Shown: positions 1-4,976 of the stretch, one piece after another | How the letters are laid out: each line of letters begins with the position of its first letter | How positions within the stretch are numbered: the first letter of the stretch is position 1 | Program-made: the position numbers and the translations under genes | From: an uncultured Collinsella sp. | GTDB lineage: Bacteria > Actinomycetota > Coriobacteriia > Coriobacteriales > Coriobacteriaceae | Direction of reading: 5' to 3' | Length of the DNA: 5,532 nucleotides | NCBI GenBank assembly: GCA_900752475.1 | Contig: CAADVJ010000169.1 | Coordinates: forward strand, 1-5,532 | The notes under the pieces: model-generated | Database searches by the model: none | What the model saw: only the letters and a program-made list of their open reading frames with translations | What the model was told of the DNA's origin: nothing

Positions 1-20
1 CGCCCCCCTCCGCCGCGTGA

Positions 21-344
21 AAGGCAGGCGCAGTTGCCGATCCGGTGGTGCTGGAGCCCATCGAGGAAATCACGGTGACTATCCCCGAGAGCTACGCCGG
101 CGCCGTGATGGGCGACATCTCGGCATCGCGCGGTCGCGTGACGGGCATGGAGACCGATGAGCGCGGCGACACCGTGGTCATCGCCCAGGCACCTCTCGCC
201 GAGCTGACGGATTACTCGACGCGCCTGCGCTCTATCACGCGCGGCACGGGCGACTTTACCATGAAGCCTGCTGGCTACGAGCAGGTTCCCTATGACGTTC
301 AGGCCAAGCTGGTCGAGCGCTATGAGGAGGGTCGCGCCAAGTAG
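21..344 (+). CDS. EF-G-family translation factor, C-terminal fragment (domain V)
   Basis: This is the last 107 codons of a ribosomal translocase-type GTPase, cut by the left edge. The reading frame carries the features of EF-G domain V: ADPVVLEPI at its start, then GAVMGDISASRGRVTGM, then APLAELTDYSTRLRS and a final TRGTGDFTM with GYEQVP. In the family this ferredoxin-like domain contacts the ribosome during translocation or recycling. The RLRSITRGTGDF wording reminds me more of EF-G-like paralogues (EF-G2 type) than of canonical FusA, but one domain cannot settle this. There is an in-frame TGA at 18-20, just before the homologous segment, so the frame is open only from 21. GTG codons at 45 and 48 could be called as starts by software but lie inside the domain, so a real start there is unlikely. 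The gene ends in TAG and is followed by a hairpin terminator. The family is confident; the paralogue and the state of the missing part are unknown. Confidence 0.85.
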   Translation, partial: KAGAVADPVVLEPIEEITVTIPESYAGAVMGDISASRGRVTGMETDERGDTVVIAQAPLAELTDYSTRLRSITRGTGDFTMKPAGYEQVPYDVQAKLVERYEEGRAK

Positions 345-379
345 CGTGCGATTTTGCCTGCAATGTAGGTGCTGACGAA

Positions 380-415
380 AAGGCCACCCTGGGTAACCGG
401 GGCGGCCTTATTTGA
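380..415. terminator. Bidirectional intrinsic terminator between convergent genes
   Basis: AAGGCC (380-385) pairs with GGCCTT (404-409). The stem continues after one mismatch with CCC (387-389) against GGG (400-402), around an 8-base loop. On the plus strand the stem is followed by TTATTT. On the minus strand it reads GGCCTTTTCG. Both sides therefore have a short T-rich tail, which fits termination of the EF-G-type gene from the left and of the nuclease gene from the right. Confidence 0.7.
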
Positions 416-473
416 TTCCTTGGGGACGGAGGAAAACGGATCATTTTTTGGGTTACGGGCAGCTTGGTCGGCC

Positions 474-1457
474 CTAAACTCCCGAGGTCTGGTTGCGGCC
501 GGTGGCGTAGTCGATCTGCACGTGCGGCTGCAGGTTGTAGCAGTATATGTGGAAGCAGAGGGTCTTGCCGTGGTCCTCGACCGATTGCGCCTCAAGGCGC
601 ACGCCACGGCAGACAAGTTCCTCTTCGTTATACATGGGCGTGACACGGTAGAGCACATGGTTACCCGTATCGCGGATGTAGCCGAGAATCTGCTCTTCAA
701 ACGGCAGCATGCCCGTCTCGTTGAGATAGCGCGTGCCGGTGAGGAGATTCTTGCGGTTGGCGTTTTCGCGGCAGAGCGACCAGGCGATGAGGTGGCAGCG
801 GTTGTAGAGGCTCTGGCCTGGAATAAAGTCGTAGCGCTGCTGGTGCCAACCGGCAGGATGGATGCGCGAGATATCGCCGCGTTTTCCCTGTCCGAGCGAC
901 TCGGGGCCTACGCAGGCGAGCGCCTTGCGAGTGCGACCCAGGCTGTCGAGCTTGGAGAATTTCTTAAAGCAGCCCTCTTCGGTGGCGCGATCGTATTCAT
1001 CGAGTGTGAATGACGGCGTGCCGAGCGGGTGCGTGCTGTCGGCGCGCAGGGCAACGTAGGGGTTGCCGGCGTAGTCGGGAATGCTGCTGAGATATACGCC
1101 GCGGGCGCGGTGGAGATCGGGGTTTTCGACCTCGTCGATGGGGGTGGCGGCGCTGTCTGTGGAAGTGTCGTCACCGGTGTCGGTTGCGGCGGATTCAGAG
1201 CCATCGCCAGGGTCCTGACCGTTTTGAGGGTCCGAGGAGCTCGCCGTTCCCGATTCGAGCCGAGCGACCAGGTCCGCCTCGTCGTCGGTGCGGCTGGGAC
1301 TTTCGTTTTGTTTCTCGGCCAGAGCTACCGCCTGCTCATCGCTTTGCGGTGACAGCAACTTGGGCGCTCCGTCGAGCGATCCCGTAAACAGCGCAAACCC
1401 GAGCACCACGGCGGTGCCGATGGAAAGTACTTGCTTGTAGGCGGGCTTGCGCGACAT
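474..1457 (-). CDS. Secreted or membrane-anchored DNA/RNA non-specific endonuclease (streptodornase-like)
   Basis: A 327-aa beta-beta-alpha metal nuclease that should cleave nucleic acids outside the membrane. Residues 9-27 form a hydrophobic segment after a basic N-terminus (MSRKPAYK), a signal peptide or uncleaved anchor; no lipobox is visible. Residues about 45-110 are a low-complexity Asp/Ser/Gly/Glu-rich linker. The catalytic domain runs from about 120 to the end. It contains NRCHLIAW (219-226, His222 the expected general base) and ENANRKNLLTGTRYLN (231-246, Asn positions expected to help bind the metal), then GMLPFE and GNHVLYRVTP. This layout matches the streptococcal DNase / Endonuclease_NS_2 type. 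Seven cysteines in the domain (163, 182, 221, 229, 283, 301, 306) leave room for disulfides. The ATG is supported by AGGAG at 1463-1467, 5 nt upstream. The gene stands alone and converges on the EF-G-type gene. Likely roles are nutrient scavenging, degrading host extracellular DNA, or processing DNA for uptake. The family is clear; the role is inferred. Confidence 0.88.
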   Translation of the reverse strand: MSRKPAYKQVLSIGTAVVLGFALFTGSLDGAPKLLSPQSDEQAVALAEKQNESPSRTDDEADLVARLESGTASSSDPQNGQDPGDGSESAATDTGDDTSTDSAATPIDEVENPDLHRARGVYLSSIPDYAGNPYVALRADSTHPLGTPSFTLDEYDRATEEGCFKKFSKLDSLGRTRKALACVGPESLGQGKRGDISRIHPAGWHQQRYDFIPGQSLYNRCHLIAWSLCRENANRKNLLTGTRYLNETGMLPFEEQILGYIRDTGNHVLYRVTPMYNEEELVCRGVRLEAQSVEDHGKTLCFHIYCYNLQPHVQIDYATGRNQTSGV

Positions 1458-1612
1458 TGAGGCTCCTGGATGGACGGTTGGGAATCTACCAGTCTAGCAG
1501 GAGCCGGCAGGGGCCGTTCTGTCGAACAAATACTCAAGATTTAGGATAGACGCTACTGATTCATTTGCCTCATATGGAGCTGCGGCGGTTGTGGATGTGG
1601 GGCTATTCGGCG
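1458..1612. other. Intergenic stretch upstream of the nuclease; no clear promoter
   Basis: Apart from the nuclease ribosome binding site at 1463-1467, I see no gene or RNA here. On the minus strand, TATCCT (in TCTATCCTAA, about 1542-1550) is a possible -10 box, but there is no convincing -35 element at the right distance, so I do not call a promoter. Confidence 0.4.
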
Positions 1613-1662
1613 TTTCCCCAGATAAAACCTGCCAAAACAAACCTGTCCCTTTTTGGCAGGTT
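1613..1662. repeat. 50-bp hairpin repeat, left copy
   Basis: These 50 bases match 3700-3749 at 47 of 50 positions in direct orientation; the differences are at 1638, 1657 and 1662. Inside is a perfect 12-bp inverted repeat, AACCTGCCAAAA (1626-1637) and TTTTGGCAGGTT (1651-1662), with a 13-base loop that repeats AACCTG. On the minus strand the stem is followed by TTTTATC, so it could act as a terminator there, although no minus-strand gene lies just upstream of it. It resembles a small dispersed palindromic element (REP or MITE-like); that class is inference. Confidence 0.75.
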
Positions 1663-1729
1663 AATCGTGAGTTATTTCACCGCAGCTTAAGGTACGGTTG
1701 GGATGTGCGCACTTTAAAGAGAGGAACCC

Positions 1730-1870
1730 ATGATTAGAGAGGTCGCGCTCGTCTCTCTAAATGTCTCTCTAAAGAGAAAGCCAGTTAAAGAGATAACATT
1801 GGGCAATCTAACAGTGAATTCGATACATCTCTCTAAATGTCTCTCTAAAATAAGGTGCTTATCTCTCTAA
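1730..1870 (+). CDS. Possible 46-aa leader peptide encoded across the operator array
   Basis: An ATG at 1730 is preceded by GAGAGG (1719-1724) at 5-nt spacing, and the frame stays open to TAA at 1868-1870. The peptide begins MIREVALVSLNVSLKRK and ends in HLSKCLSKIRCLSL. Its short internal repeats arise because the 12-bp operator step is a multiple of three. It is basic and not a known family to me. Two readings are possible: a translated leader whose reading is coupled to regulation of the downstream gene, or a chance frame kept open by the repeats. Its ribosome binding site is itself a weak copy of the operator motif, the same arrangement as at the main gene. I lean slightly to chance. Confidence 0.28.
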   Translation: MIREVALVSLNVSLKRKPVKEITLGNLTVNSIHLSKCLSKIRCLSL

Positions 1871-1883
1871 AGTTAGAGAGATA
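1860..1883. promoter_or_regulatory. Core palindromic operator within the array
   Basis: TATCTCTCTAA (1860-1870) and TTAGAGAGATA (1873-1883) form a perfect 11-bp inverted repeat with a 2-base centre (AG). It is the only place in the array where two strong half-sites face each other this closely, and it abuts the best -10 candidate. This fits a dimeric winged-helix regulator occupying the promoter; the dimer idea is inference. Confidence 0.65.
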
Positions 1884-1887
1884 TACT
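1882..1887 (+). promoter_or_regulatory. Candidate -10 box (TATACT) for the AlbA_2 gene
   Basis: TATACT differs from TATAAT at one position and lies 40 bases before the start codon, giving a short leader of roughly 30-35 nt. The region 16-18 bp upstream (around 1858-1865) is occupied by an operator half-site and does not resemble TTGACA. The promoter may therefore be weak or need help. Operator copies lie on both sides of the box. Confidence 0.4.
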
Positions 1888-1913
1888 ACACTTTAGAGAG
1901 ATAACTCTATTGT

Positions 1914-1927
1914 TTTAGAGAGGCGGA
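1914..1927 (+). promoter_or_regulatory. Ribosome binding site fused with the last operator copy
   Basis: TTTAGAGAGG (1914-1923) is an operator copy whose final GAGAGG also forms the Shine-Dalgarno element, followed by CGGA and the ATG at 1928. Spacing is 4 nt to this ATG and 10 nt to a second in-frame ATG at 1934, so either could be the true start. A protein bound here could interfere with leaving the promoter; this is inference. Confidence 0.5.
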
Positions 1928-3628
1928 ATGCCAATGCTGCTGGATGAACCTCTTGGCCTTATCGTTGAGCGCCTTCGCAGGCGGGGGACTGATGACGCAT
2001 CGGTAGAAGTTAAAGCCTGCACGAATAAATTGAGCGCAGACGTATGGGAGACAGTGAGCGCTTTTGCGAACACTGCGGGTGGGCTCATTATTTTGGGCCT
2101 GAATGAAGCCGAAGGATTTGCTCCTTCGGCTAACTTTGCTATCGATAGGGTGCGCGATCAGTTTGTTTCGGGTATCGGGAGCGGAGGCTCAGCGGCAGTG
2201 GTGACCCATGCGCCGCGGTACGAGCTTGATCGAGGCGAGGTCGACGGGCTCCAGGTGCTTCTGGTGCGCATCTTTGAACTTGAGCTTAAAGCGAAGCCTT
2301 GCTATATCGGCGCGCGCGGCGTGCAGAACGGTAGCTACAAGCGCGTGGATGATAAAGATATCAAGATGTCACCCGCTGAGCTATATGAGCTGCAGAGTGC
2401 GTTGCTTCCGAGCGATGCAGACGGCACGGTGGTTTCGGAGGCAACGGTCGAGGATTTGGATCCAGATGTCGTGCGGTCTATTATCGCAAATCGCCGGCTG
2501 CAGCCCCCGCGCGTTTTGCGCGGGGCCGATACGCTGGAAAAGCAGCTGGTCAGACTCAATATCACTACAAAGGATGGTGCCGTGAAGCTCGCGGGGCTTC
2601 TGTCGGCGGGAATTTACCCCCAGCAGTTCTATCCCAAACTGATGATCGATGTCGCCGTTCATTCCGATGTGGAAAAATCTGCACCCGGGCAACCCCGGTT
2701 TATTGACCGCCAGTTGTGCGATGGCCCGATTCCGGCTTGCATCGAGGATGCCCTTGCCGCGATTGGACGAAACTTGCGCATAGCGACGATAGTGCAAGGC
2801 GCTGGCAGAAGGGAGGATTGGGAAGTTCCCCAGGAGGTTTTGCGCGAGGCCTTGGCAAATGCCTGCATCCATCGAGAATATTCGCCCATGTTTGTGGGGC
2901 AGGCCGTGAGTGTCGATATCTATCCAGACAGAATAGAGATCAAAAACCCTGGCGGGCTTTGGGGCGGAAAGACGGTGGACAATCTTGCAGACGGGGAATC
3001 GCGCTGCCGAAACCCAAAGCTCATGAGCCTAATGGGGGCGACGCCGTTAGAGCATGCCGAGGGGGCCGTTGCGGAAAGCCAGGGATCTGGTATCCCGGCT
3101 ATGATTCGCGAGATGGAGTCTCGTTCGCTTGGCAGGCCGAAATTTATCGTTAAGGCCGATTCGTTTACGGTGCTGCTTTCCCGGCACGGGGCGGAGCTTG
3201 CTGAAAACCGCACGTGGATTCAGAGCCATGTGGGCGCCGAGCTGACGGATCGCGAAGAAACATTGCTCATGTTTATGCGGGAGCATGGGTGCGTATGCGA
3301 TGTTCAAAAAATACGAGAGGCCCTGAAGTGGGATTCGGATGACATTCGTCTGATCTGCGGGGACCTTGTAGATAAACATGCCCTGTCAAAATGCGGCAAA
3401 GACACGTTCGAAATTATCGATAGGAACAGAGAACCGTCAGCTTCGACGGCGGATAGGATCATGGAGGCTCTCAGCGCCGAAGTGGATATGACGGCGCGAG
3501 AAATAGCGGTTGCATCGGGGGTCAGAATTTCGTCTGTCCGTTACCATCTGCCAAAAATGGCGGATAAAGGGCTCATCGAAGTAATGGGTTCATCGACGAG
3601 TCGTAACCGCCGATATCGGAAGAAGTAG
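1928..3628 (+). CDS. Schlafen-like AlbA_2 / GHKL-ATPase / winged-helix regulator
   Basis: A 566-aa cytosolic protein of the COG2865 type, predicted to bind nucleotide and DNA. Residues about 12-155 form the AlbA_2 (Schlafen AlbA-like, formerly AAA_4) domain: VEVK (27-30), WETVSAFANTAGGLIILGL (40-58) and GSYKR (135-139). Residues about 298-418 resemble HATPase_c_4, the GHKL-like ATP domain of this family: EALANACIHREY (307-318, N-box-like), NPGGLWGG (340-347) and ESQGSGIPAMI (383-393, glycine lid). Two winged-helix-like units follow: about 437-497 and about 505-565, the second with TAREIAVASGVRISSVRYHLPKM and a basic tail RNRRYRKK. No membrane segment, nuclease motif or helicase motif is visible. 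The gene stands alone, behind the operator array and between two direct 50-bp repeats, which suggests a self-regulating transferable cassette. Family members are usually called transcriptional regulators; a defence-type role is possible but unsupported here. The domain order is confident; ligand and targets are unknown. Confidence 0.88.
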   Translation: MPMLLDEPLGLIVERLRRRGTDDASVEVKACTNKLSADVWETVSAFANTAGGLIILGLNEAEGFAPSANFAIDRVRDQFVSGIGSGGSAAVVTHAPRYELDRGEVDGLQVLLVRIFELELKAKPCYIGARGVQNGSYKRVDDKDIKMSPAELYELQSALLPSDADGTVVSEATVEDLDPDVVRSIIANRRLQPPRVLRGADTLEKQLVRLNITTKDGAVKLAGLLSAGIYPQQFYPKLMIDVAVHSDVEKSAPGQPRFIDRQLCDGPIPACIEDALAAIGRNLRIATIVQGAGRREDWEVPQEVLREALANACIHREYSPMFVGQAVSVDIYPDRIEIKNPGGLWGGKTVDNLADGESRCRNPKLMSLMGATPLEHAEGAVAESQGSGIPAMIREMESRSLGRPKFIVKADSFTVLLSRHGAELAENRTWIQSHVGAELTDREETLLMFMREHGCVCDVQKIREALKWDSDDIRLICGDLVDKHALSKCGKDTFEIIDRNREPSASTADRIMEALSAEVDMTAREIAVASGVRISSVRYHLPKMADKGLIEVMGSSTSRNRRYRKK

Positions 3629-3638
3629 ATGCAGCCGG

Positions 3639-3687
3639 GTCGCCCCTCTAGTGCCTCTCGAAGTTAGATGGGTGCTAGAGGAGCGAC
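3639..3687. terminator. Long imperfect hairpin after the AlbA_2 gene
   Basis: GTCGCCCCTCTAGTGCC (3639-3655) pairs with GGTGCTAGAGGAGCGAC (3671-3687) around a 15-base loop, with one C-A mismatch and two G-U pairs. It begins 11 bases after the TAG stop, where a terminator would lie. No T-run follows on the plus strand, so it may instead slow RNA decay or mark a repeat edge. The structure is clear; the terminator role is tentative. Confidence 0.45.
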
Positions 3688-3699
3688 TGCCTCGCGATA

Positions 3700-3749
3700 T
3701 TTCCCCAGATAAAACCTGCCAAAATAAACCTGTCCCTTTTTGGTAGGTC
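3700..3749. repeat. 50-bp hairpin repeat, right copy
   Basis: This is a direct-orientation copy of 1613-1662 with three differences. The inverted repeat here is ACCTGCCAAAA (3714-3724) with TTTTGGTAGGT (3738-3748). The change at 3744 turns a G-C pair into a G-U pair, so an RNA hairpin is retained. Read on the minus strand the stem ends in GGCAGGTTTTATC, which could back up termination of the larE-like gene. Together the copies bracket the AlbA_2 gene and its operators. Confidence 0.75.
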
Positions 3750-3810
3750 AGTTAACGCAGCCCAGGTTGAGCATATGCGAGCGAGCAGGCTCCGGGTGCG
3801 GTAAGGTGAC

Positions 3811-3847
3811 TTGAAACAAGCGGGCGCTGACCTTTTGGTCGCGCCCG
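3811..3847 (-). terminator. Probable terminator downstream of the larE-like gene
   Basis: CGGGCGC (3821-3827) and GACC (3829-3832) pair with GGTC (3837-3840) and GCGCCCG (3841-3847), with one bulged T and a TTTT loop (AAAA on the minus strand). It is a strong GC-rich stem. On the minus strand it is followed by CTTGTTTC, a modest T-rich tail. It lies about 80 bases past the larE-like stop codon. I favour termination of that gene, though the tail is weaker than ideal. Confidence 0.5.
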
Positions 3848-3899
3848 TGAAGTTGAACGTCAGATTGCCGTGCCCGGGGCCTGCGCAGCGCCGAGCAGT

Positions 3900-3922
3900 T
3901 ACGCCGTTTGTAAAACGGCGTA
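3900..3922 (-). other. Perfect 10-bp hairpin directly after the larE-like stop
   Basis: TACGCCGTTT (3900-3909) and AAACGGCGTA (3913-3922) are perfectly complementary around a 3-base centre. The stem begins 2 bases after the stop codon on the minus strand. No T-run follows on either strand, so an RNA-stabilising 3' structure or a protein site is as likely as a terminator. Confidence 0.4.
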
Positions 3923-3924
3923 GC

Positions 3925-4803
3925 CTAAAGATTCATGGCACCGTGGATGTAGGGGGTGACCTCAGGGGAGATATGGTCGCAGCCCAGCTCGCGCAGCGCG
4001 GACTCGATGGCGGCGGGCAGCGGGGTCTTGCCCTCGGCATCGACGGCGGTGCCGCCGAGGGCGGCAATCTTGGCGACATCTGCGGGTGCGGCCTCGATAT
4101 GCATGCAGCCACCGATCAAGCGCGCGCGTACCTGTGCCAGGTCAAGATCGTGCAGGTAATCCTCGCAGGCGCGGATCAGGGAGACCTTCTCGAACGTAAG
4201 CTCCTCGCCCGTGGGGACGCGCGTGGCAAGACATGCTCCCGCCGGCAGGTTCCAAACAGGATAGCCCCATGCGCGTAGTAGCTCGCGCTCTTCGTCCTTG
4301 GTAAAGCCGACCTCCATGAGAGGGGAGCGTACGCCGAGCTCTTCTGCCGCACGCATTCCGGGGCGGTAGTCACCGCGATCGCTTGCATTGCTGCCATCGA
4401 TGACGGTGGGAAAGCCGAGCGACTTGGCGTGGTTGACGATGGCGGTAAAGCCGGCGTGCTTGCAGTGGTAGCAGCGATTGGCATCGTTGCAGGCTACTTG
4501 GGGGAGCTGCAACTGATCCACCGAAAGATTGAGCACGGGGAGTTTAAAATGCGGTCCTTCATTGGCTTGTCCATCAACGGACTGCTCAAACGAAGTCTGT
4601 TCGGGCGTGCCGATGAGCGGCGTGGTGAGATGGACGAGGAGGGTATTGGTAGGCATGATGCGGGCGCATACGGCGGCCAAAAAGCTGCTGTCAACGCCGC
4701 CGGAAAACCCGATGGCCACGCGCCCGTATGCCAAAAGCAGCTGCTCGAGTGCCGATAGCTTGTCTTGAAGCTCCTCTGCGGGTGCCGTGGTGTCTAAAAT
4801 CAT
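3925..4803 (-). CDS. larE: LarE-like ATP-dependent sacrificial sulfur transferase
   Basis: A 292-aa PP-loop pyrophosphatase-family protein. LarE adds sulfur to an AMP-activated nicotinate-derived precursor during synthesis of the nickel-pincer nucleotide cofactor of lactate racemase and related enzymes. Visible features are the PP-loop SGGVDSS (34-40), RCYHCKH (110-116), VIDGSNASDRGDYRPG (134-149), VRSPLMEVGFTKDE (158-171) and PAGACLATRVPTG (187-199). Cys191 lies where I place the sulfur-donating cysteine of the single-cysteine enzymes. Cys111 and Cys114 add a CxxC, giving the three-cysteine layout associated with LarE forms that carry a [4Fe-4S] cluster instead of sacrificing a cysteine; that assignment is from memory. 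The length fits the family. The start is supported by AAGGA (4811-4815) at 7-nt spacing. No larA, larB or larC is in the window, so its client enzyme is not evident. A related PP-loop thiolation role is the main alternative. Confidence 0.85.
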   Translation of the reverse strand: MILDTTAPAEELQDKLSALEQLLLAYGRVAIGFSGGVDSSFLAAVCARIMPTNTLLVHLTTPLIGTPEQTSFEQSVDGQANEGPHFKLPVLNLSVDQLQLPQVACNDANRCYHCKHAGFTAIVNHAKSLGFPTVIDGSNASDRGDYRPGMRAAEELGVRSPLMEVGFTKDEERELLRAWGYPVWNLPAGACLATRVPTGEELTFEKVSLIRACEDYLHDLDLAQVRARLIGGCMHIEAAPADVAKIAALGGTAVDAEGKTPLPAAIESALRELGCDHISPEVTPYIHGAMNL

Positions 4804-4899
4804 GAAACGTTCCTTATCGTTGAGTACTCGATCGAAAACTATAATCCTAATGCGTTACTTGCCATAAGACTTCTATCTATGTAACGAAGGTGCAATATG

Positions 4900-4916
4900 G
4901 TATATACGTTATATAC
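4900..4916. promoter_or_regulatory. Dyad in the divergent larE / HAD intergenic region
   Basis: GTATATA (4900-4906) and TATATAC (4910-4916) form a 7-bp inverted repeat with a 3-base centre. The left arm sits in TGGTATATA, which resembles an extended -10 on the plus strand. It lies midway in the 173-bp space between two divergent start codons, so it may be an operator or promoter serving one or both genes. AT-rich short dyads also arise by chance. Confidence 0.35.
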
Positions 4917-4976
4917 AAGTTGCCAAATGCGGTAGAGTTGCGGCAATGCGACAGTGAGAGTCGATGGGGGACCGAT

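Larger units (their letters stand above)
1713..1923. promoter_or_regulatory. Operator array: about twelve copies of TTTAGAGAGA / TCTCTCTAAA
   Basis: Exact TCTCTCTAAA occurs at 1752-1761, 1764-1773, 1828-1837, 1840-1849 and 1862-1871. The opposite orientation occurs as TTTAGAGAGA at 1892-1901, GTTAGAGAGA at 1872-1881 and TTTAGAGAGG at 1914-1923. Weaker copies are at 1713-1722 (one mismatch), 1733-1742 (ATTAGAGAGG), 1768-1777 and 1784-1793. Start-to-start steps are 12 bp within two pairs (1752/1764 and 1828/1840), then 22, 10 (inverted), 20 and 22 bp towards the gene, close to whole helical turns. The array is AT-rich and sits directly before a gene encoding a two-winged-helix protein. I infer that it is that protein's own operator region, bound cooperatively. 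The direct sequence pattern is certain; the binding partner is not shown. Confidence 0.8.

Noticed and set aside
369..1013. 214-codon open frame on the plus strand opposite the nuclease
   Set aside because: It is antisense to a clear nuclease with catalytic motifs, shows no family resemblance, and is a by-product of GC-rich codon use.
1613..1662. Repeat as the terminal inverted repeats of an insertion sequence
   Set aside because: The two copies are direct, not inverted, and no transposase lies between them. A dispersed palindromic repeat fits better.
1752..1871. Repeated TCTCTCTAAA units as a CRISPR array
   Set aside because: The units are only 10 bp, occur in both orientations, and their spacing is irregular and too short for spacers. 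No cas gene is nearby. An operator array explains them better.
2716..3153. 145-codon open frame within the AlbA_2 gene in another frame
   Set aside because: It lies in a different frame over the GHKL-like domain; the main frame carries the conserved motifs.
3750..3924. tRNA, riboswitch or small gene in the gap before the larE-like gene
   Set aside because: I found hairpins but no cloverleaf, no conserved riboswitch core and no frame with a good start. The two hairpins account for the visible structure.
3811..4278. 155-codon open frame on the plus strand opposite the larE-like gene
   Set aside because: It overlaps the strong GC hairpin and the antisense of conserved LarE motifs, with no ribosome binding site or recognisable protein features.
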